From NCBI RefSeq assembly GCF_014640555.1, contig NZ_BMHE01000001.1, forward strand, positions 124,001 through 188,000: DNA of 64,000 nucleotides. Reading direction: 5' to 3'. This document shows positions 26,601 through 36,288 of this stretch, piece after piece. Position 1 is the first letter of the stretch, and the number at the start of each line of letters is the position of its first letter. Made by a program: the position numbers and the translations under genes. Below the pieces are notes generated by a model. The model made no database searches, was not told the origin of the DNA, and saw only the letters and a list, made by a program, of their open reading frames with translations. This DNA comes from Paenibacillus marchantiophytorum (GTDB lineage Bacteria; Bacillota; Bacilli; Paenibacillales; NBRC-103111).

Positions 26601-27671
26601 TCAAGACGTTAAGCTATGCGTTTCAATCAATTCAATAATAGAGGCAACGGCATCATTCACTTTACGTGACTGCATTGCTCTCTTGTAGGACTCACGGTTC
26701 TCATGGAGAGCTTCTACACGGGCAGCAAGCGTTGCAGCTGTCAGCTCTTCTTCTTGCAGCACATCCGCATAGCCAGCTTTCTGAAATGATTTGGCATTCA
26801 GAATTTGGTCGCCTCGGCTAGCTTGGAGGGATAATGGAATGAGCAGCATCGGCTTTTCCAAAACCAAAAACTCATAAATAGACGTAGCTCCTGCGCGAGA
26901 AATAACAAGATCTGTCATTGCCAGTATATCCGGAAGCTCTTCATTCAGATATTCAAATTGCTTGTATCCGCGTGTTTTGGCATGATCAGATGAAATATTC
27001 CCTTTGCCGCAGAGATGCACAATTTGAAACTGCCCAAGCAGTCTATCCAGGTTATCGCGAACCGCTTGATTAATGATTTGGGAGCCCAGACTTCCGCCCA
27101 TAACTAAAATCACCGGTTTCTGCGAATGAAAGTCGCAAAGCTGGTATCCACGAGACGCTTTCCCGCTCATTATATGCTCACGAATCGGCAAGCCGGTTAA
27201 GACGGCCTTCTCTTTCTGAACGTGCTGCAGCGACTCCGGAAAGGTTACGCAAACCTTGGTTGCGAAAGGAATGGACAGCTTATTCGCCAATCCTGGGGTC
27301 ATATCGGATTCATGAATGATGACGGGCACCTTATTCATCCGGCTTCCCAGAACGACCGGGACGGAAACGAACCCGCCCTTCGAAAAAACGATGGCGGGTT
27401 TCAAACGACGAAGCAATCTATAAGACTCATATACGCCTTTCATAACTTTGAAAGGGTCTTTGAAATTTTTGAGATCGAAGTATCGACGCAGCTTCCCTGA
27501 TGAGATGGGATAAAAGGAAACCCCTTCTCGTTCGATGATATCTTTCTCGATGCCTGTCGCTGACCCGATATATTTAATTTCCCAACCTAGCTGCTCAAGC
27601 CGATGCATGAGCGCAATGTTAGGTGTCACATGTCCAGCGGAGCCTCCTCCGGTGAAGACAATTGTTTTCAT
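26601..27671 (-). CDS. murG: lipid II synthase MurG
   Basis: GT28 glycosyltransferase that adds GlcNAc to lipid I on the inner membrane face. 356 residues with GGGSAGHVTPN at 6-16 (the phosphate loop), GGSLGSQIIN (about 190) and the donor-binding ISRAGATSIYEF region (about 262-273). ATG at 27671 is chosen over a GTG 9 bases upstream because GAGGTGA then has proper spacing. That GTG overlaps the spoVE stop codon, so the genes are effectively contiguous. Confidence 0.95.
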   Translation of the reverse strand: MKTIVFTGGGSAGHVTPNIALMHRLEQLGWEIKYIGSATGIEKDIIEREGVSFYPISSGKLRRYFDLKNFKDPFKVMKGVYESYRLLRRLKPAIVFSKGGFVSVPVVLGSRMNKVPVIIHESDMTPGLANKLSIPFATKVCVTFPESLQHVQKEKAVLTGLPIREHIMSGKASRGYQLCDFHSQKPVILVMGGSLGSQIINQAVRDNLDRLLGQFQIVHLCGKGNISSDHAKTRGYKQFEYLNEELPDILAMTDLVISRAGATSIYEFLVLEKPMLLIPLSLQASRGDQILNAKSFQKAGYADVLQEEELTAATLAARVEALHENRESYKRAMQSRKVNDAVASIIELIETHSLTS

Positions 27672-27676
27672 TTCTG

Positions 27677-28774
27677 TCACCTCGAATAGCGGGATATATT
27701 AAGCAGGATGCCGACGGAAGTCAGCATGAGCGTCAAGGAAGACCCCCCTGCACTTATGAAAGGCAATGTGATGCCGGTCACCGGGAACATGCCGATCACG
27801 ACGCCGATATTAATAATGACCTGAACGGCAATCATGCCGATAATCCCGACTGCGATCAAACTGGCAAACGTATCCGGCGCAGTAATCGCTGCCCGCATGC
27901 CTCGCCAAACCAGAATTGTAAAGAGCAGCAGGACCAGTGTCCCGCCAATAAAACCAAGTTCTTCGGCAATAATGGAAAAAATAAAGTCTGTCTGCGGCTC
28001 TGGCAAATAGCTGTATTTCTGCCGGCTCATCCCTAAACCAAGCCCAACCAAGCCACCTGGCCCGATTGCGTACAGGGATTGAATGGATTGATAGCCCGCC
28101 CCTAGCGGATCCTGCCAAGGATCCAGAAAAGCAGTGATTCGCTTTAATCGATAGGGAGCTGCTACGATAAGTCCAATAAAACCAGCAATTCCTATCATAC
28201 CTAGATACGAGAGATGAAGCAATCTTGCGCCTGAAGTAAAAATGATCAAAAGTGAGGCTCCCACGAGCACAGCCCCTGTACCGAGATCTGGCTGAAGCAT
28301 GATCAGTCCGAAAGCTAGCCCCATAATGCCAAGTGGCGGGAGCAGCCCTTTCGTGAAGAGCGTAATCTTGGACTGCTGCTCGGACAGCATTTTGGATAAA
28401 TAGAGAATCATCCCGATTTTCATGAATTCGGAAGGTTGAATCCCGAAAGCGCCAATACCGAGCCAGCTTCTTGCACCGCCACGAACGACTCCAAGACCGG
28501 GAATCAGTACGATAATCAACATCCCGAAACAAATGAACAATGTGATCTTGGAAATCTTTTTCCAAATCAAGTAATCCACATTCATCGTAAAGAACATCGC
28601 GACAACCCCTAAAACAGCAAAAATAAATTGCCGCTTGAGGTAGTACAGCGAATCGCCGAACTCGCGAAAAGCTAACACAGAACTCGCACTGTAAACCATA
28701 ATAATACCAATTGTCAAAAGCAACAAGGTTGGAATAATAATCCAAATGTCAGGAGCGGACCGCGATTTACCCAT
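27677..28774 (-). CDS. spoVE: SEDS glycosyltransferase SpoVE/FtsW family
   Basis: A ten-helix SEDS protein of 365 residues that polymerises lipid II together with a class B PBP. The sequence closely follows B. subtilis SpoVE (MVYSASSVLAF near the N-terminus, IQPSEFMKIGMI, QPDLGTGAVLVG, LPEPQTDFIFSIIAEELGF, GITLPFISAGGSS). It lies between murD and murG, the SpoVE position, and SpoVD is in the same cluster as the probable partner. No second FtsW is in the window, so a role in vegetative division cannot be excluded. ATG at 28774 with AGAGGTG upstream. Confidence 0.9.
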   Translation of the reverse strand: MGKSRSAPDIWIIIPTLLLLTIGIIMVYSASSVLAFREFGDSLYYLKRQFIFAVLGVVAMFFTMNVDYLIWKKISKITLFICFGMLIIVLIPGLGVVRGGARSWLGIGAFGIQPSEFMKIGMILYLSKMLSEQQSKITLFTKGLLPPLGIMGLAFGLIMLQPDLGTGAVLVGASLLIIFTSGARLLHLSYLGMIGIAGFIGLIVAAPYRLKRITAFLDPWQDPLGAGYQSIQSLYAIGPGGLVGLGLGMSRQKYSYLPEPQTDFIFSIIAEELGFIGGTLVLLLFTILVWRGMRAAITAPDTFASLIAVGIIGMIAVQVIINIGVVIGMFPVTGITLPFISAGGSSLTLMLTSVGILLNISRYSR

Positions 28775-28869
28775 AACAGACACCTCTTTGTGTAATGTGG
28801 ACATCATCCAAATCTACACTAACGAGGAGGTCATGTTGCACACTCGCCAGACAGGTGGATAAGCCCTAC

Positions 28870-30264
28870 TTAAAGGTTATGCACGGACTCCTTAAACATG
28901 CGTCCCCTGTCCTCATAAGAGGGGAACATATCCCAACTTGCGCACGCAGGTGAAAGCAGGACGATATCGCCAGGTTCACACATTTGCCAAGCAAGCTGTA
29001 CGGCTTGAATCACCGCGTCCGCTGCATCCTTAGCAGTATCGACGGTTTCCAAGCGGCTAATCCCTGCCAGCTCAGCAATATGCGTAATTTTCTCCCGCGT
29101 TTGCCCCATGGTGACAACGCCTTTGATGCGGTCACGAAAAGTAGGCAGCAGCTCCATATAATCCGAGCCACGGTCCAAGCCTCCAGCAATGAGCACTACT
29201 TGTTGATCGAAGGCTTCGATCGATTTAATCGCAGCCGCGGAATTGGTTGCCTTCGAGTTATTGTAGAAGGTAACCCCTTCAAGCTCTCTCACGAGTTCTA
29301 GACGATGTTCCACGCCTCGGAAGCTTCTTAGTACGTCTGCTATCACCGAAGTCTGAACACCGGCTGTAAGGGCTGCCGCTGCGGCTGCCAATGCATTTTC
29401 TACATTGAAGCTGCCCGGCATTCCCATTTCACTGGCTCGCATGATCGGACTAATCTGACCTTGACCGTTCGCATAAACAAGCATCTCAGATTCATTCTCA
29501 AAATAGACGCCGTGGTCCAGCGTTTGGATCATGGAAAAAGGTACAACCTGCGCGCGAAGCGTAGGAATCAGGGCACGGCATACCGCATCATCCCAATTCA
29601 AAATCGCGGTATCCGCTTCCGATTGATTCGCAAATATTTTGGCTTTGGACGCTATATAATCATCCATAGTGCCATGATAATCCAAATGAGTCTCATATAA
29701 ATTCAGCAGCAAGGCAATTTTCGGTCGAAACGATGTGGTTCCTTTCAACTGAAAGCTGCTGAGTTCCACGACCATCCAGTTGTCAGCAGTCACCTCTGGC
29801 GCTGCTTCCGTAAGCGCACGACCAATATTGCCTGCAACAACTGGCGATAGTCCTGCCTGATCCAACATTAATCCAATTAATGTTGTCGTTGTGGTTTTGC
29901 CGTTCGAGCCTGTAATGCCGATAATCGGCGCTTCACAGAATTGGTAGGCAACCTCTACCTCCGTGACGACCTCAATCCCCAGCTCAAGCGCTTGGCGAAT
30001 CGGCTCTACCGAATAGGGAATCCCTGGATTCTTCACGACAAGCGCTACACCGGCATGCACCAAGGAGTCCGGATGAAAGCCGCAGACAACAGAAATACCC
30101 AGAGCCTCCAGTTCGTCGGCTTCAGGGCATGCGCTCCGCTCTTTTTTATCATTGACTGTAACGATGGCTCCTTTTTGGTGAAAAAGCTTAGCCGCAGCGA
30201 CACCGCTCCGAGCCAAGCCTAATACAATCACTTCAAGTCCACGATATTCCCGCGGATGTTTCAT
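28870..30264 (-). CDS. murD: UDP-MurNAc-L-Ala:D-Glu ligase
   Basis: ATP-dependent ligase adding D-glutamate, 464 residues. N-terminal UDP-binding Rossmann domain (VIVLGLARSGVAAAKLF, 12-28), central ATPase loop GITGSNGKTTTTTLIG (about 115-130), and a C-terminal domain with HRLELVRELEGVTFYNNSKATN (about 310) and LIAGGLDRGSDY. The start is separated from the mraY stop by 3 bp and its GAGGTG ribosome site lies inside the mraY end, so translation is coupled. Confidence 0.95.
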   Translation of the reverse strand: MKHPREYRGLEVIVLGLARSGVAAAKLFHQKGAIVTVNDKKERSACPEADELEALGISVVCGFHPDSLVHAGVALVVKNPGIPYSVEPIRQALELGIEVVTEVEVAYQFCEAPIIGITGSNGKTTTTTLIGLMLDQAGLSPVVAGNIGRALTEAAPEVTADNWMVVELSSFQLKGTTSFRPKIALLLNLYETHLDYHGTMDDYIASKAKIFANQSEADTAILNWDDAVCRALIPTLRAQVVPFSMIQTLDHGVYFENESEMLVYANGQGQISPIMRASEMGMPGSFNVENALAAAAAALTAGVQTSVIADVLRSFRGVEHRLELVRELEGVTFYNNSKATNSAAAIKSIEAFDQQVVLIAGGLDRGSDYMELLPTFRDRIKGVVTMGQTREKITHIAELAGISRLETVDTAKDAADAVIQAVQLAWQMCEPGDIVLLSPACASWDMFPSYEDRGRMFKESVHNL

Positions 30265-30267
30265 ACT

Positions 30268-31227
30268 CTACAACACCTCATTCATATATAATCCAAGCAC
30301 GGCAAGAATCAGGCCGACAACCCAGAAAGTAATAACGACACGCCATTCCGACCAACCGACCAATTCGAAATGATGATGAATCGGGCTCATTTTGAAAACG
30401 CGCTTCCCTCTTGTTTTAAACGATACGACCTGAATGACAACAGACAAAATTTCGATCAGAAATACGCCGCCAACGATCGCTAACAGAAGTTCTGCTTTGG
30501 TCAGAATTGCCACAGCGACAAGTCCGCCGCCGATGCCAAGCGATCCTGTGTCCCCCATGAATACTTTGGCCGGATGCGCATTAAAGACCAGAAATCCTAA
30601 CACAGCCCCAACCATTGCTGCCGAGAAGATGGCTGCTTCCGGCTGCGTATTATTCATCGCAATGACCGTATAAGCCCCAAAAGCGATCGCGCTTGTTCCA
30701 GCAAGCAAACCATCCAGTCCATCCGTGAAGTTAACCGCGTTGGAAGCGCCTAACATGAGAATCGCCATCAACGGGAAATACAGCCAGCCTGGGTTGAAGT
30801 GAAACTCGACAAAAGGAATGTATAAGTCCGTGCTATGACCTTCCATTACGAGCAGGTAACAAACAATGGCTGAAATCAGCAATTGTCCGAATAACTTTTG
30901 CTTCGCTGTCAGTCCGAGTGAGCGTTTGAAAATAATTTTGATATAATCGTCGAGAAATCCGACGAGACCGTAGCCGAGTGAAGCAATCAGCAGGATCAAC
31001 AAATCCGTATTCTTATCGGCAAAACGAAGCGTAGCCAGAGCAAGAGCCAGTAAAATAATGACGCCGCCCATCGTTGGGGTCCCTTGCTTTTTCAAATGCC
31101 CCTGAGGGCCATCCTCACGAATTTGTTGACCGAATTTCATCCTTCTCAGCATCGGGATAAAAAGCGGCCCCATAATTAGCGCCAGCACAAAGGCTACGCC
31201 CATTGTTAATAAAATTGCGTTTTCCAC
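30268..31227 (-). CDS. mraY: phospho-MurNAc-pentapeptide translocase
   Basis: Ten-helix membrane enzyme, 319 residues, that transfers phospho-MurNAc-pentapeptide to undecaprenyl phosphate (lipid I). Conserved catalytic motifs: FLDDYIKIIFKRSLGL with the Asp pair (about 90-105), NAVNFTDGLDGL (about 162-173) and the Mg/substrate-binding FVFMGDTGSL-like AKVFMGDTGSLGIGG plus MSPIHHHFEL (about 278-287). GTG start after AGGGGGA. Located between murF and murD. Confidence 0.96.
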   Translation of the reverse strand: MENAILLTMGVAFVLALIMGPLFIPMLRRMKFGQQIREDGPQGHLKKQGTPTMGGVIILLALALATLRFADKNTDLLILLIASLGYGLVGFLDDYIKIIFKRSLGLTAKQKLFGQLLISAIVCYLLVMEGHSTDLYIPFVEFHFNPGWLYFPLMAILMLGASNAVNFTDGLDGLLAGTSAIAFGAYTVIAMNNTQPEAAIFSAAMVGAVLGFLVFNAHPAKVFMGDTGSLGIGGGLVAVAILTKAELLLAIVGGVFLIEILSVVIQVVSFKTRGKRVFKMSPIHHHFELVGWSEWRVVITFWVVGLILAVLGLYMNEVL

Positions 31228-31301
31228 GTCGGTTCCCCCTGCTCGTTTCCGCCTTCCGAAAACGATCTACTGTTTCATAATATAGATAACTCTCCAACTA
31301 C

Positions 31302-32681
31302 TCAGGCGAGCAAAGCATTGACAACTTGCTCAAGCCGCATGCCGCGCGAGCCTTTCACGAGCACGAGATCATCCTTATCGGCTAGCGCGATTAGTTCGGC
31401 AGCAAGCTGCTCCTTCTCCTCGTAGGCGCGTACGCGCCCCTGCGGGAAGCGAGCCTCCGCTTCCTCCGCGATGAAGCGGCCCAACCGCCCGAACGTGAAG
31501 ACGTAGTCTACACGTTCCGCAGACAGCATCGCGCCAATGCCGCGATGGAACTGCTCTTCGTGCTCGCCAAGCTCCAGCATGTCGCCGAGCACGAGGAACT
31601 TGCGACCGAAGCCGCCCAGCTGCTCGGTCAGCGTAATGGCCGCCCGCATCGAGGCCGGGCTGGCGTTGTACGCATCGTTCAATACGGTCAGCCCAGAGAC
31701 TGCCGTCAATTTCTCGATGCGCATGCTCGTCATCTGCAGCGAGCGCAGCCCCGCTGCAATCGCGAGGGGCGAGACACCGAAGGTCTCGCCGATGGCAATA
31801 GCCGCTAGCGCATTAATGACATTATGCGTGCCTAGCAAGGGAATGAACAATTCTGGATAGCCCGGCGAATTGATCTGGAAGTACGCCCCATCCGCATCCA
31901 TACGGATGTCGGTTGGGAACAAATCATTGCCATCGCCGCTGCCGAAGTGAATGCGGCGAAGCCCCTCAAGGCTTCGCTCCTCGAGCGCTTGGGCAATCAG
32001 GGGTTCATCGCCATTGTAGACGAGCCATCCATCCTTGGGCATGCCGCTGACGATCTCCACTTTGGCGCGAGCGATTTCTTCCCGCGAGCCTAGCTGGAGT
32101 AAATGCGATTCCCCGATCATCGTGATGATCGCTGCTTCCGGTTCAGCCAGATCGGATAACAGCTCGATCTCGCCCCTGCCGCTCATGCCCATCTCAACCA
32201 CTGCGAATTGCGTAGTCTCCTTAAGCTGCAGCAAAGTTAGCGGCAAGCCAATATGATTATTTAAATTCCCTTTGGTTTTATGCACCTCATACGTGCTGCC
32301 CAGAACGGCCGCTACCAAATCCTTGGTCGTCGTTTTGCCGTTGCTTCCCGTAATACCAATGATTCGCACTGGCAATTGTTTGCGATAAGCTTTGGCCAAT
32401 CGCTGCAGCGCTGCCAAGGTATCAGCCACCCGGATATGCGGAATGCCTGCCGGACACGCGCTATGGTCATCCTGCCATAAAATAGCCGCTGCTCCTTTGA
32501 GATGGGCTTCTTCGGCATATACATGTCCGTCAAAATTTTCTCCGATTAACGGAATGAATAAGCTGCCTGCCGGGATAGAGCGTGTATCTGTTGAAACGCC
32601 GTTAATGGCAATTGCGCCATTGTCTTCAGATACTTCACTCCCCAACATCACTGCCACTTGCTCTAATGTACGTTGGATCAT
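31302..32681 (-). CDS. murF: UDP-MurNAc-tripeptide:D-Ala-D-Ala ligase
   Basis: Completes the pentapeptide by adding D-Ala-D-Ala. 459 residues with ATPase loop GITGSNGKTTTKDLVAAV (about 107-124), the N-terminal substrate domain (GVSTDTRSIPAGSLFIPL, about 28-45) and the C-terminal NDAYNASPASMRAAI segment typical of MurF. ATG overlaps the murE stop by 4 bp (ATGA). In B. subtilis murF lies elsewhere beside ddl; having it inside the dcw cluster is the more common bacterial arrangement. Confidence 0.95.
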   Translation of the reverse strand: MIQRTLEQVAVMLGSEVSEDNGAIAINGVSTDTRSIPAGSLFIPLIGENFDGHVYAEEAHLKGAAAILWQDDHSACPAGIPHIRVADTLAALQRLAKAYRKQLPVRIIGITGSNGKTTTKDLVAAVLGSTYEVHKTKGNLNNHIGLPLTLLQLKETTQFAVVEMGMSGRGEIELLSDLAEPEAAIITMIGESHLLQLGSREEIARAKVEIVSGMPKDGWLVYNGDEPLIAQALEERSLEGLRRIHFGSGDGNDLFPTDIRMDADGAYFQINSPGYPELFIPLLGTHNVINALAAIAIGETFGVSPLAIAAGLRSLQMTSMRIEKLTAVSGLTVLNDAYNASPASMRAAITLTEQLGGFGRKFLVLGDMLELGEHEEQFHRGIGAMLSAERVDYVFTFGRLGRFIAEEAEARFPQGRVRAYEEKEQLAAELIALADKDDLVLVKGSRGMRLEQVVNALLA

Positions 32682-34165
32682 CGTCCTCTCCCCCTTATCG
32701 CAGCCTTAGCCACTAACCGATCGTCGAAATCATGCTTGACACCCATGATATCCTGATACGTTTCGTGGCCTTTTCCCGCTATCAATATTACATCTTTGGG
32801 GCCTGCCCCATCAATAGCCTTTTGTATCGCTTTTTTGCGATCCACGATGAATTCAACTTTTTCTGCGGGATAGTTAACTTCTTCCAGTCCTGGACGAATA
32901 TCTTCGAGAATGGCCGCTGGATCTTCCGTTCGCGGGTTATCTGAAGTTACATACAGCAGGTCGCTGTACGCAGCCGTCACCTTTCCCATGATAGGTCGTT
33001 TGGTCTTATCGCGGTCACCGCCGCAGCCAAAAACGGTAATGACCTTGCCTTCTGCGAATTCTGCGATCGTAGACAAGGCATTCTCTAATCCGTCAGGTGT
33101 ATGCGCATAATCGACCAAGACGAGGAATTCCTGACCTTCATTGACCACTTCCATACGGCCATCTACAACAGCAATACTCTCTAAGCTATTCCGAATAGCT
33201 TCAAGCGGAACGTTCTCTGCCAAAGCTGAGGCAATCGCCCCGAGGGCATTATACACATTGAATTTCCCCACTAATTTCATTTGGAAATAGGCTTCGCCCG
33301 CGAACGACACAAGCTTGAATGACGTGCCTTTGGACGTGATTTGGATATCTGTCGCGCGCACATCGCAATGATTTTCGATGCCATATGTAATAATCTGTGC
33401 TGCTGTCAGCCTGCTTAACGTTAGGGAAGCTGCATCATCCGCGTTCAGAATGGCATATTGCCTTTCCTCGGGATTCAGTGAGAAGCCGTTCCCAAGTCTG
33501 GAGAACAAGAGCCCTTTGGCCGCAGCATAAGCTTCCATTGTTCCGTGGTAATCCAAGTGATCCTGCGATAAATTCGTAAAAATCCCTGAACGGAAATGAA
33601 TCCCCTTCACGCGACCTAATTCTAATGCATGGCTGGAAACTTCCATAAGGCAATAGTCCGTCTTCTGATCGCACATTTTGCGAAAACTGCTTTGCAGATC
33701 AACAGCTTCCTGGGTAGTCCGCTCCATCTCATAGTAGGTATCGCCGATCTTCATCTCAATGGTCCCCATGAGACCTGTCACAAAGCCTTGATCACGCAAG
33801 ATTCGCTCCAGCAAATACGTCGATGTCGTTTTACCATTAGTTCCCGTAAAACCAATTATTTTCATTTCTTTACTAGGATAACCATAGAAATGAGCGGATA
33901 ACACCGCCATGGCATATCTGGCATCTTTGACGACCAGTTGCGGGATCGGGAGATCGAGCACTCTTTCTGTGACAAGCGCAGAAGCCCCAAGCGCAATCGC
34001 TTTTGGGGCATAATCATGGCCGTCTGCGGTTAGGCCGGGGATACATAGGAACAAGTAGCCCGGCTTTATTTTACGAGAGTCTGCTTCAATCCCCGTAATG
34101 TCTGTTTCAGCATTTCCATGTATATGGGTAATGAGCAATGCGGAAGCAAGCTCCTGGAGTTTCAT
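32678..34165 (-). CDS. murE: UDP-MurNAc-dipeptide:meso-DAP ligase
   Basis: Adds the third amino acid to the stem peptide. 495 residues with ATPase loop GFTGTNGKTTSTYLLERIL (about 108-126) and the C-terminal specificity motif DNPRTEDP (DNPR type), which signals meso-DAP rather than lysine and agrees with the DAP genes at 4.4-7.6 kb. ATG at 34165 is preceded by AAGGAGAGG; the frame stays open 23 codons further but without a ribosome site. Confidence 0.95.
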   Translation of the reverse strand: MKLQELASALLITHIHGNAETDITGIEADSRKIKPGYLFLCIPGLTADGHDYAPKAIALGASALVTERVLDLPIPQLVVKDARYAMAVLSAHFYGYPSKEMKIIGFTGTNGKTTSTYLLERILRDQGFVTGLMGTIEMKIGDTYYEMERTTQEAVDLQSSFRKMCDQKTDYCLMEVSSHALELGRVKGIHFRSGIFTNLSQDHLDYHGTMEAYAAAKGLLFSRLGNGFSLNPEERQYAILNADDAASLTLSRLTAAQIITYGIENHCDVRATDIQITSKGTSFKLVSFAGEAYFQMKLVGKFNVYNALGAIASALAENVPLEAIRNSLESIAVVDGRMEVVNEGQEFLVLVDYAHTPDGLENALSTIAEFAEGKVITVFGCGGDRDKTKRPIMGKVTAAYSDLLYVTSDNPRTEDPAAILEDIRPGLEEVNYPAEKVEFIVDRKKAIQKAIDGAGPKDVILIAGKGHETYQDIMGVKHDFDDRLVAKAAIRGRGR

Positions 34166-34274
34166 GAGCAACCCTCTCCTTACGAGTTTTGTATCTATTA
34201 TGGACAATTTTATGCAGATGGAAAAGCGAAACATGTCTTATTTGAAAATCTTTTTCCACCGTCTCTCCACTGCC

Positions 34275-36203
34275 TCACTGCGGAGGCGCGTTATCCGAGA
34301 GGAAAATCCGAATCGTTGAGCCTTGATCGACCCTTGACCCTGCTTTCGGCGCCTGACTGATGACATATTTCCCGTTTCCTGACTTCGCCAGCTTAAAATT
34401 CATGTTCAGATCTTCTAATATATCATCAACTGACGCTCCAACCAAGTCCGGCACTTCCACAATCGGAATTTCACCGTACCGGTACTCTTTGTTGAGCTGC
34501 GCTTTGTCCGGTTCAACCTTCATATAACGCAGGGCGTCAGCCATCATATTCTTAACTAGAGGCGCTGCGATCAGACCGCCGAATTGAATGCCTTTCGGAT
34601 CATCCACAGCCGCATAAATGACAACTTTGGGGTTATCCGCAGGCGCAAAGCCAATGAACGAAACGATATGCTCATCCGGTGAATAGCGTCCATTCACAAC
34701 CTTCTGCGCAGTCCCTGTCTTGCCCCCGACACGATAGCCGTCGATGAATGCATTGCGTCCCGTACCGAGCGCTACTACACTCTCCAGCGCTTCTCTTACC
34801 TGCTTCGAAGTTCCCTCCGAAATCACATTTCTCACAAGTTGAGGCTCCACAACATCGACAACCTCACCTGTATCTGGATTCGTAAACGACTTAGCAACAT
34901 AAGGTTTAAACAGCTTCCCTCCGTTAATCGCCGCAGATACCGCAGTGATTTGTTGAATCGGCGTCACAGAAACCCCTTGACCGAATGCCGTAGTAGCTAA
35001 TTCTACGGGACCAACCTGAGACGGTTTGAACATAATCCCGTTCTCTTCCCCGGCAAGATCAATGCCCGTCTTTTTGCCAAAGCCGAATTTGGAAATGTAA
35101 TCAAACAGCTTTTCCTTGCCTAACCGTTGACCCATCACAACGAAACCTGGGTTGCAGGAATTTTGCACCACTTGCAGCATCGTTTCGCTGCCATGACCCC
35201 CACGCTTCCAGCAGCGCAGCCTCGCTCCGCCAACTTCTATAAAACCTGGATCATAAAATTGTTCATTTTTGAGATCTACCTTTTTTTCCTCTAAAGCGGC
35301 TGCCAGCGTAATAATTTTGAACGTGGAACCTGGCTCGTACGTTTTCCAAATCGGCAAGTTTCTGTTGTAGGTTTCGGCTGCATACTCCTTATAATTGCCT
35401 GGCTCATAGGTCGGTCTGCTGCCCATGGCCAGAATCTCTCCATTGTTAGGGTCCATCATAATCGCAACGACATTCTGCGCCTGATACTGAACCATCGCTT
35501 GATCCAGTTCTCTTTCCATGACGGATTGCAGATGGCTGTCGATCGTCAATTTCACATTGAGCCCATCCTTCGGACTTCTGTAGGTATCTGTCGTCCCTTG
35601 AAGAACTCTGCCAGCTGCATCCGCCATATAAGAAATACTGCCTGGAATTCCCGTTAATTGACTGTCGTACTTCGCCTCAATACCTGTCAACCCTTTATCA
35701 ATGCCGGCAAAACCAAGAATGTGCGCTGCCAAAGTGCCGAACGGGTAGTACCTTTTGTTATCCTCTGCCACGACAATTCCCGGAATATGAAGATCGCGAA
35801 CTTCCTGCGCTTTCTCAACCGTTATTTTGCGTCCAGATGGTTTTATATAGTTTTTGGATGCTTTTTTCGTAATCTGTTTGTAAATGTCTTCTTCATTGCC
35901 CTGCAGCACTTCAGCCAGTTTGGCCGCAACGCTGCGAGGATCTTGAAGTTGTACGGGAATGGCTAGAATCGTTGGTGTGCTCATACTATAAGTCAATGCA
36001 ATGCCATTGCGATCTTGAATTTCGCCACGTTTGGGCGCGAACGGAATTTCCCTTCGCCAGCTGTCTTCTGCTTTGTTCGCCAAGTCTTGTCCAATCCAGA
36101 GTTGGACATAGGCCAGACGGAAGATAAGAGCGGTGAAGATGACAGTGCCAATGATGAGCGCAGTGAACAGTCTGCGACGAACGGTAACGTTAGAAACACG
36201 CAT
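34275..36203 (-). CDS. spoVD: SpoVD, sporulation-specific class B PBP
   Basis: Transpeptidase of 642 residues: N-terminal membrane anchor (about 10-32), PBP dimerisation domain (about 55-210), transpeptidase domain with SxxK at S293-TFK-K296, SCN at 349-351 and KTG at 495-497, and one C-terminal PASTA domain (about 578-640). The single PASTA domain and the position directly before murE match B. subtilis SpoVD, which acts with SpoVE in spore cortex synthesis. Cys350 within the SxN motif also matches SpoVD, where a cysteine next to the active site makes the enzyme redox sensitive. Confidence 0.93.
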   Translation of the reverse strand: MRVSNVTVRRRLFTALIIGTVIFTALIFRLAYVQLWIGQDLANKAEDSWRREIPFAPKRGEIQDRNGIALTYSMSTPTILAIPVQLQDPRSVAAKLAEVLQGNEEDIYKQITKKASKNYIKPSGRKITVEKAQEVRDLHIPGIVVAEDNKRYYPFGTLAAHILGFAGIDKGLTGIEAKYDSQLTGIPGSISYMADAAGRVLQGTTDTYRSPKDGLNVKLTIDSHLQSVMERELDQAMVQYQAQNVVAIMMDPNNGEILAMGSRPTYEPGNYKEYAAETYNRNLPIWKTYEPGSTFKIITLAAALEEKKVDLKNEQFYDPGFIEVGGARLRCWKRGGHGSETMLQVVQNSCNPGFVVMGQRLGKEKLFDYISKFGFGKKTGIDLAGEENGIMFKPSQVGPVELATTAFGQGVSVTPIQQITAVSAAINGGKLFKPYVAKSFTNPDTGEVVDVVEPQLVRNVISEGTSKQVREALESVVALGTGRNAFIDGYRVGGKTGTAQKVVNGRYSPDEHIVSFIGFAPADNPKVVIYAAVDDPKGIQFGGLIAAPLVKNMMADALRYMKVEPDKAQLNKEYRYGEIPIVEVPDLVGASVDDILEDLNMNFKLAKSGNGKYVISQAPKAGSRVDQGSTIRIFLSDNAPPQ

Positions 36204-36288
36204 GAACGTTCAATCTCCCTTCCCAAATAAATCAAGTCATTCCTAACATGACTATTCGGGACAAACAGGGGTTAGAACAAGCTCTCCG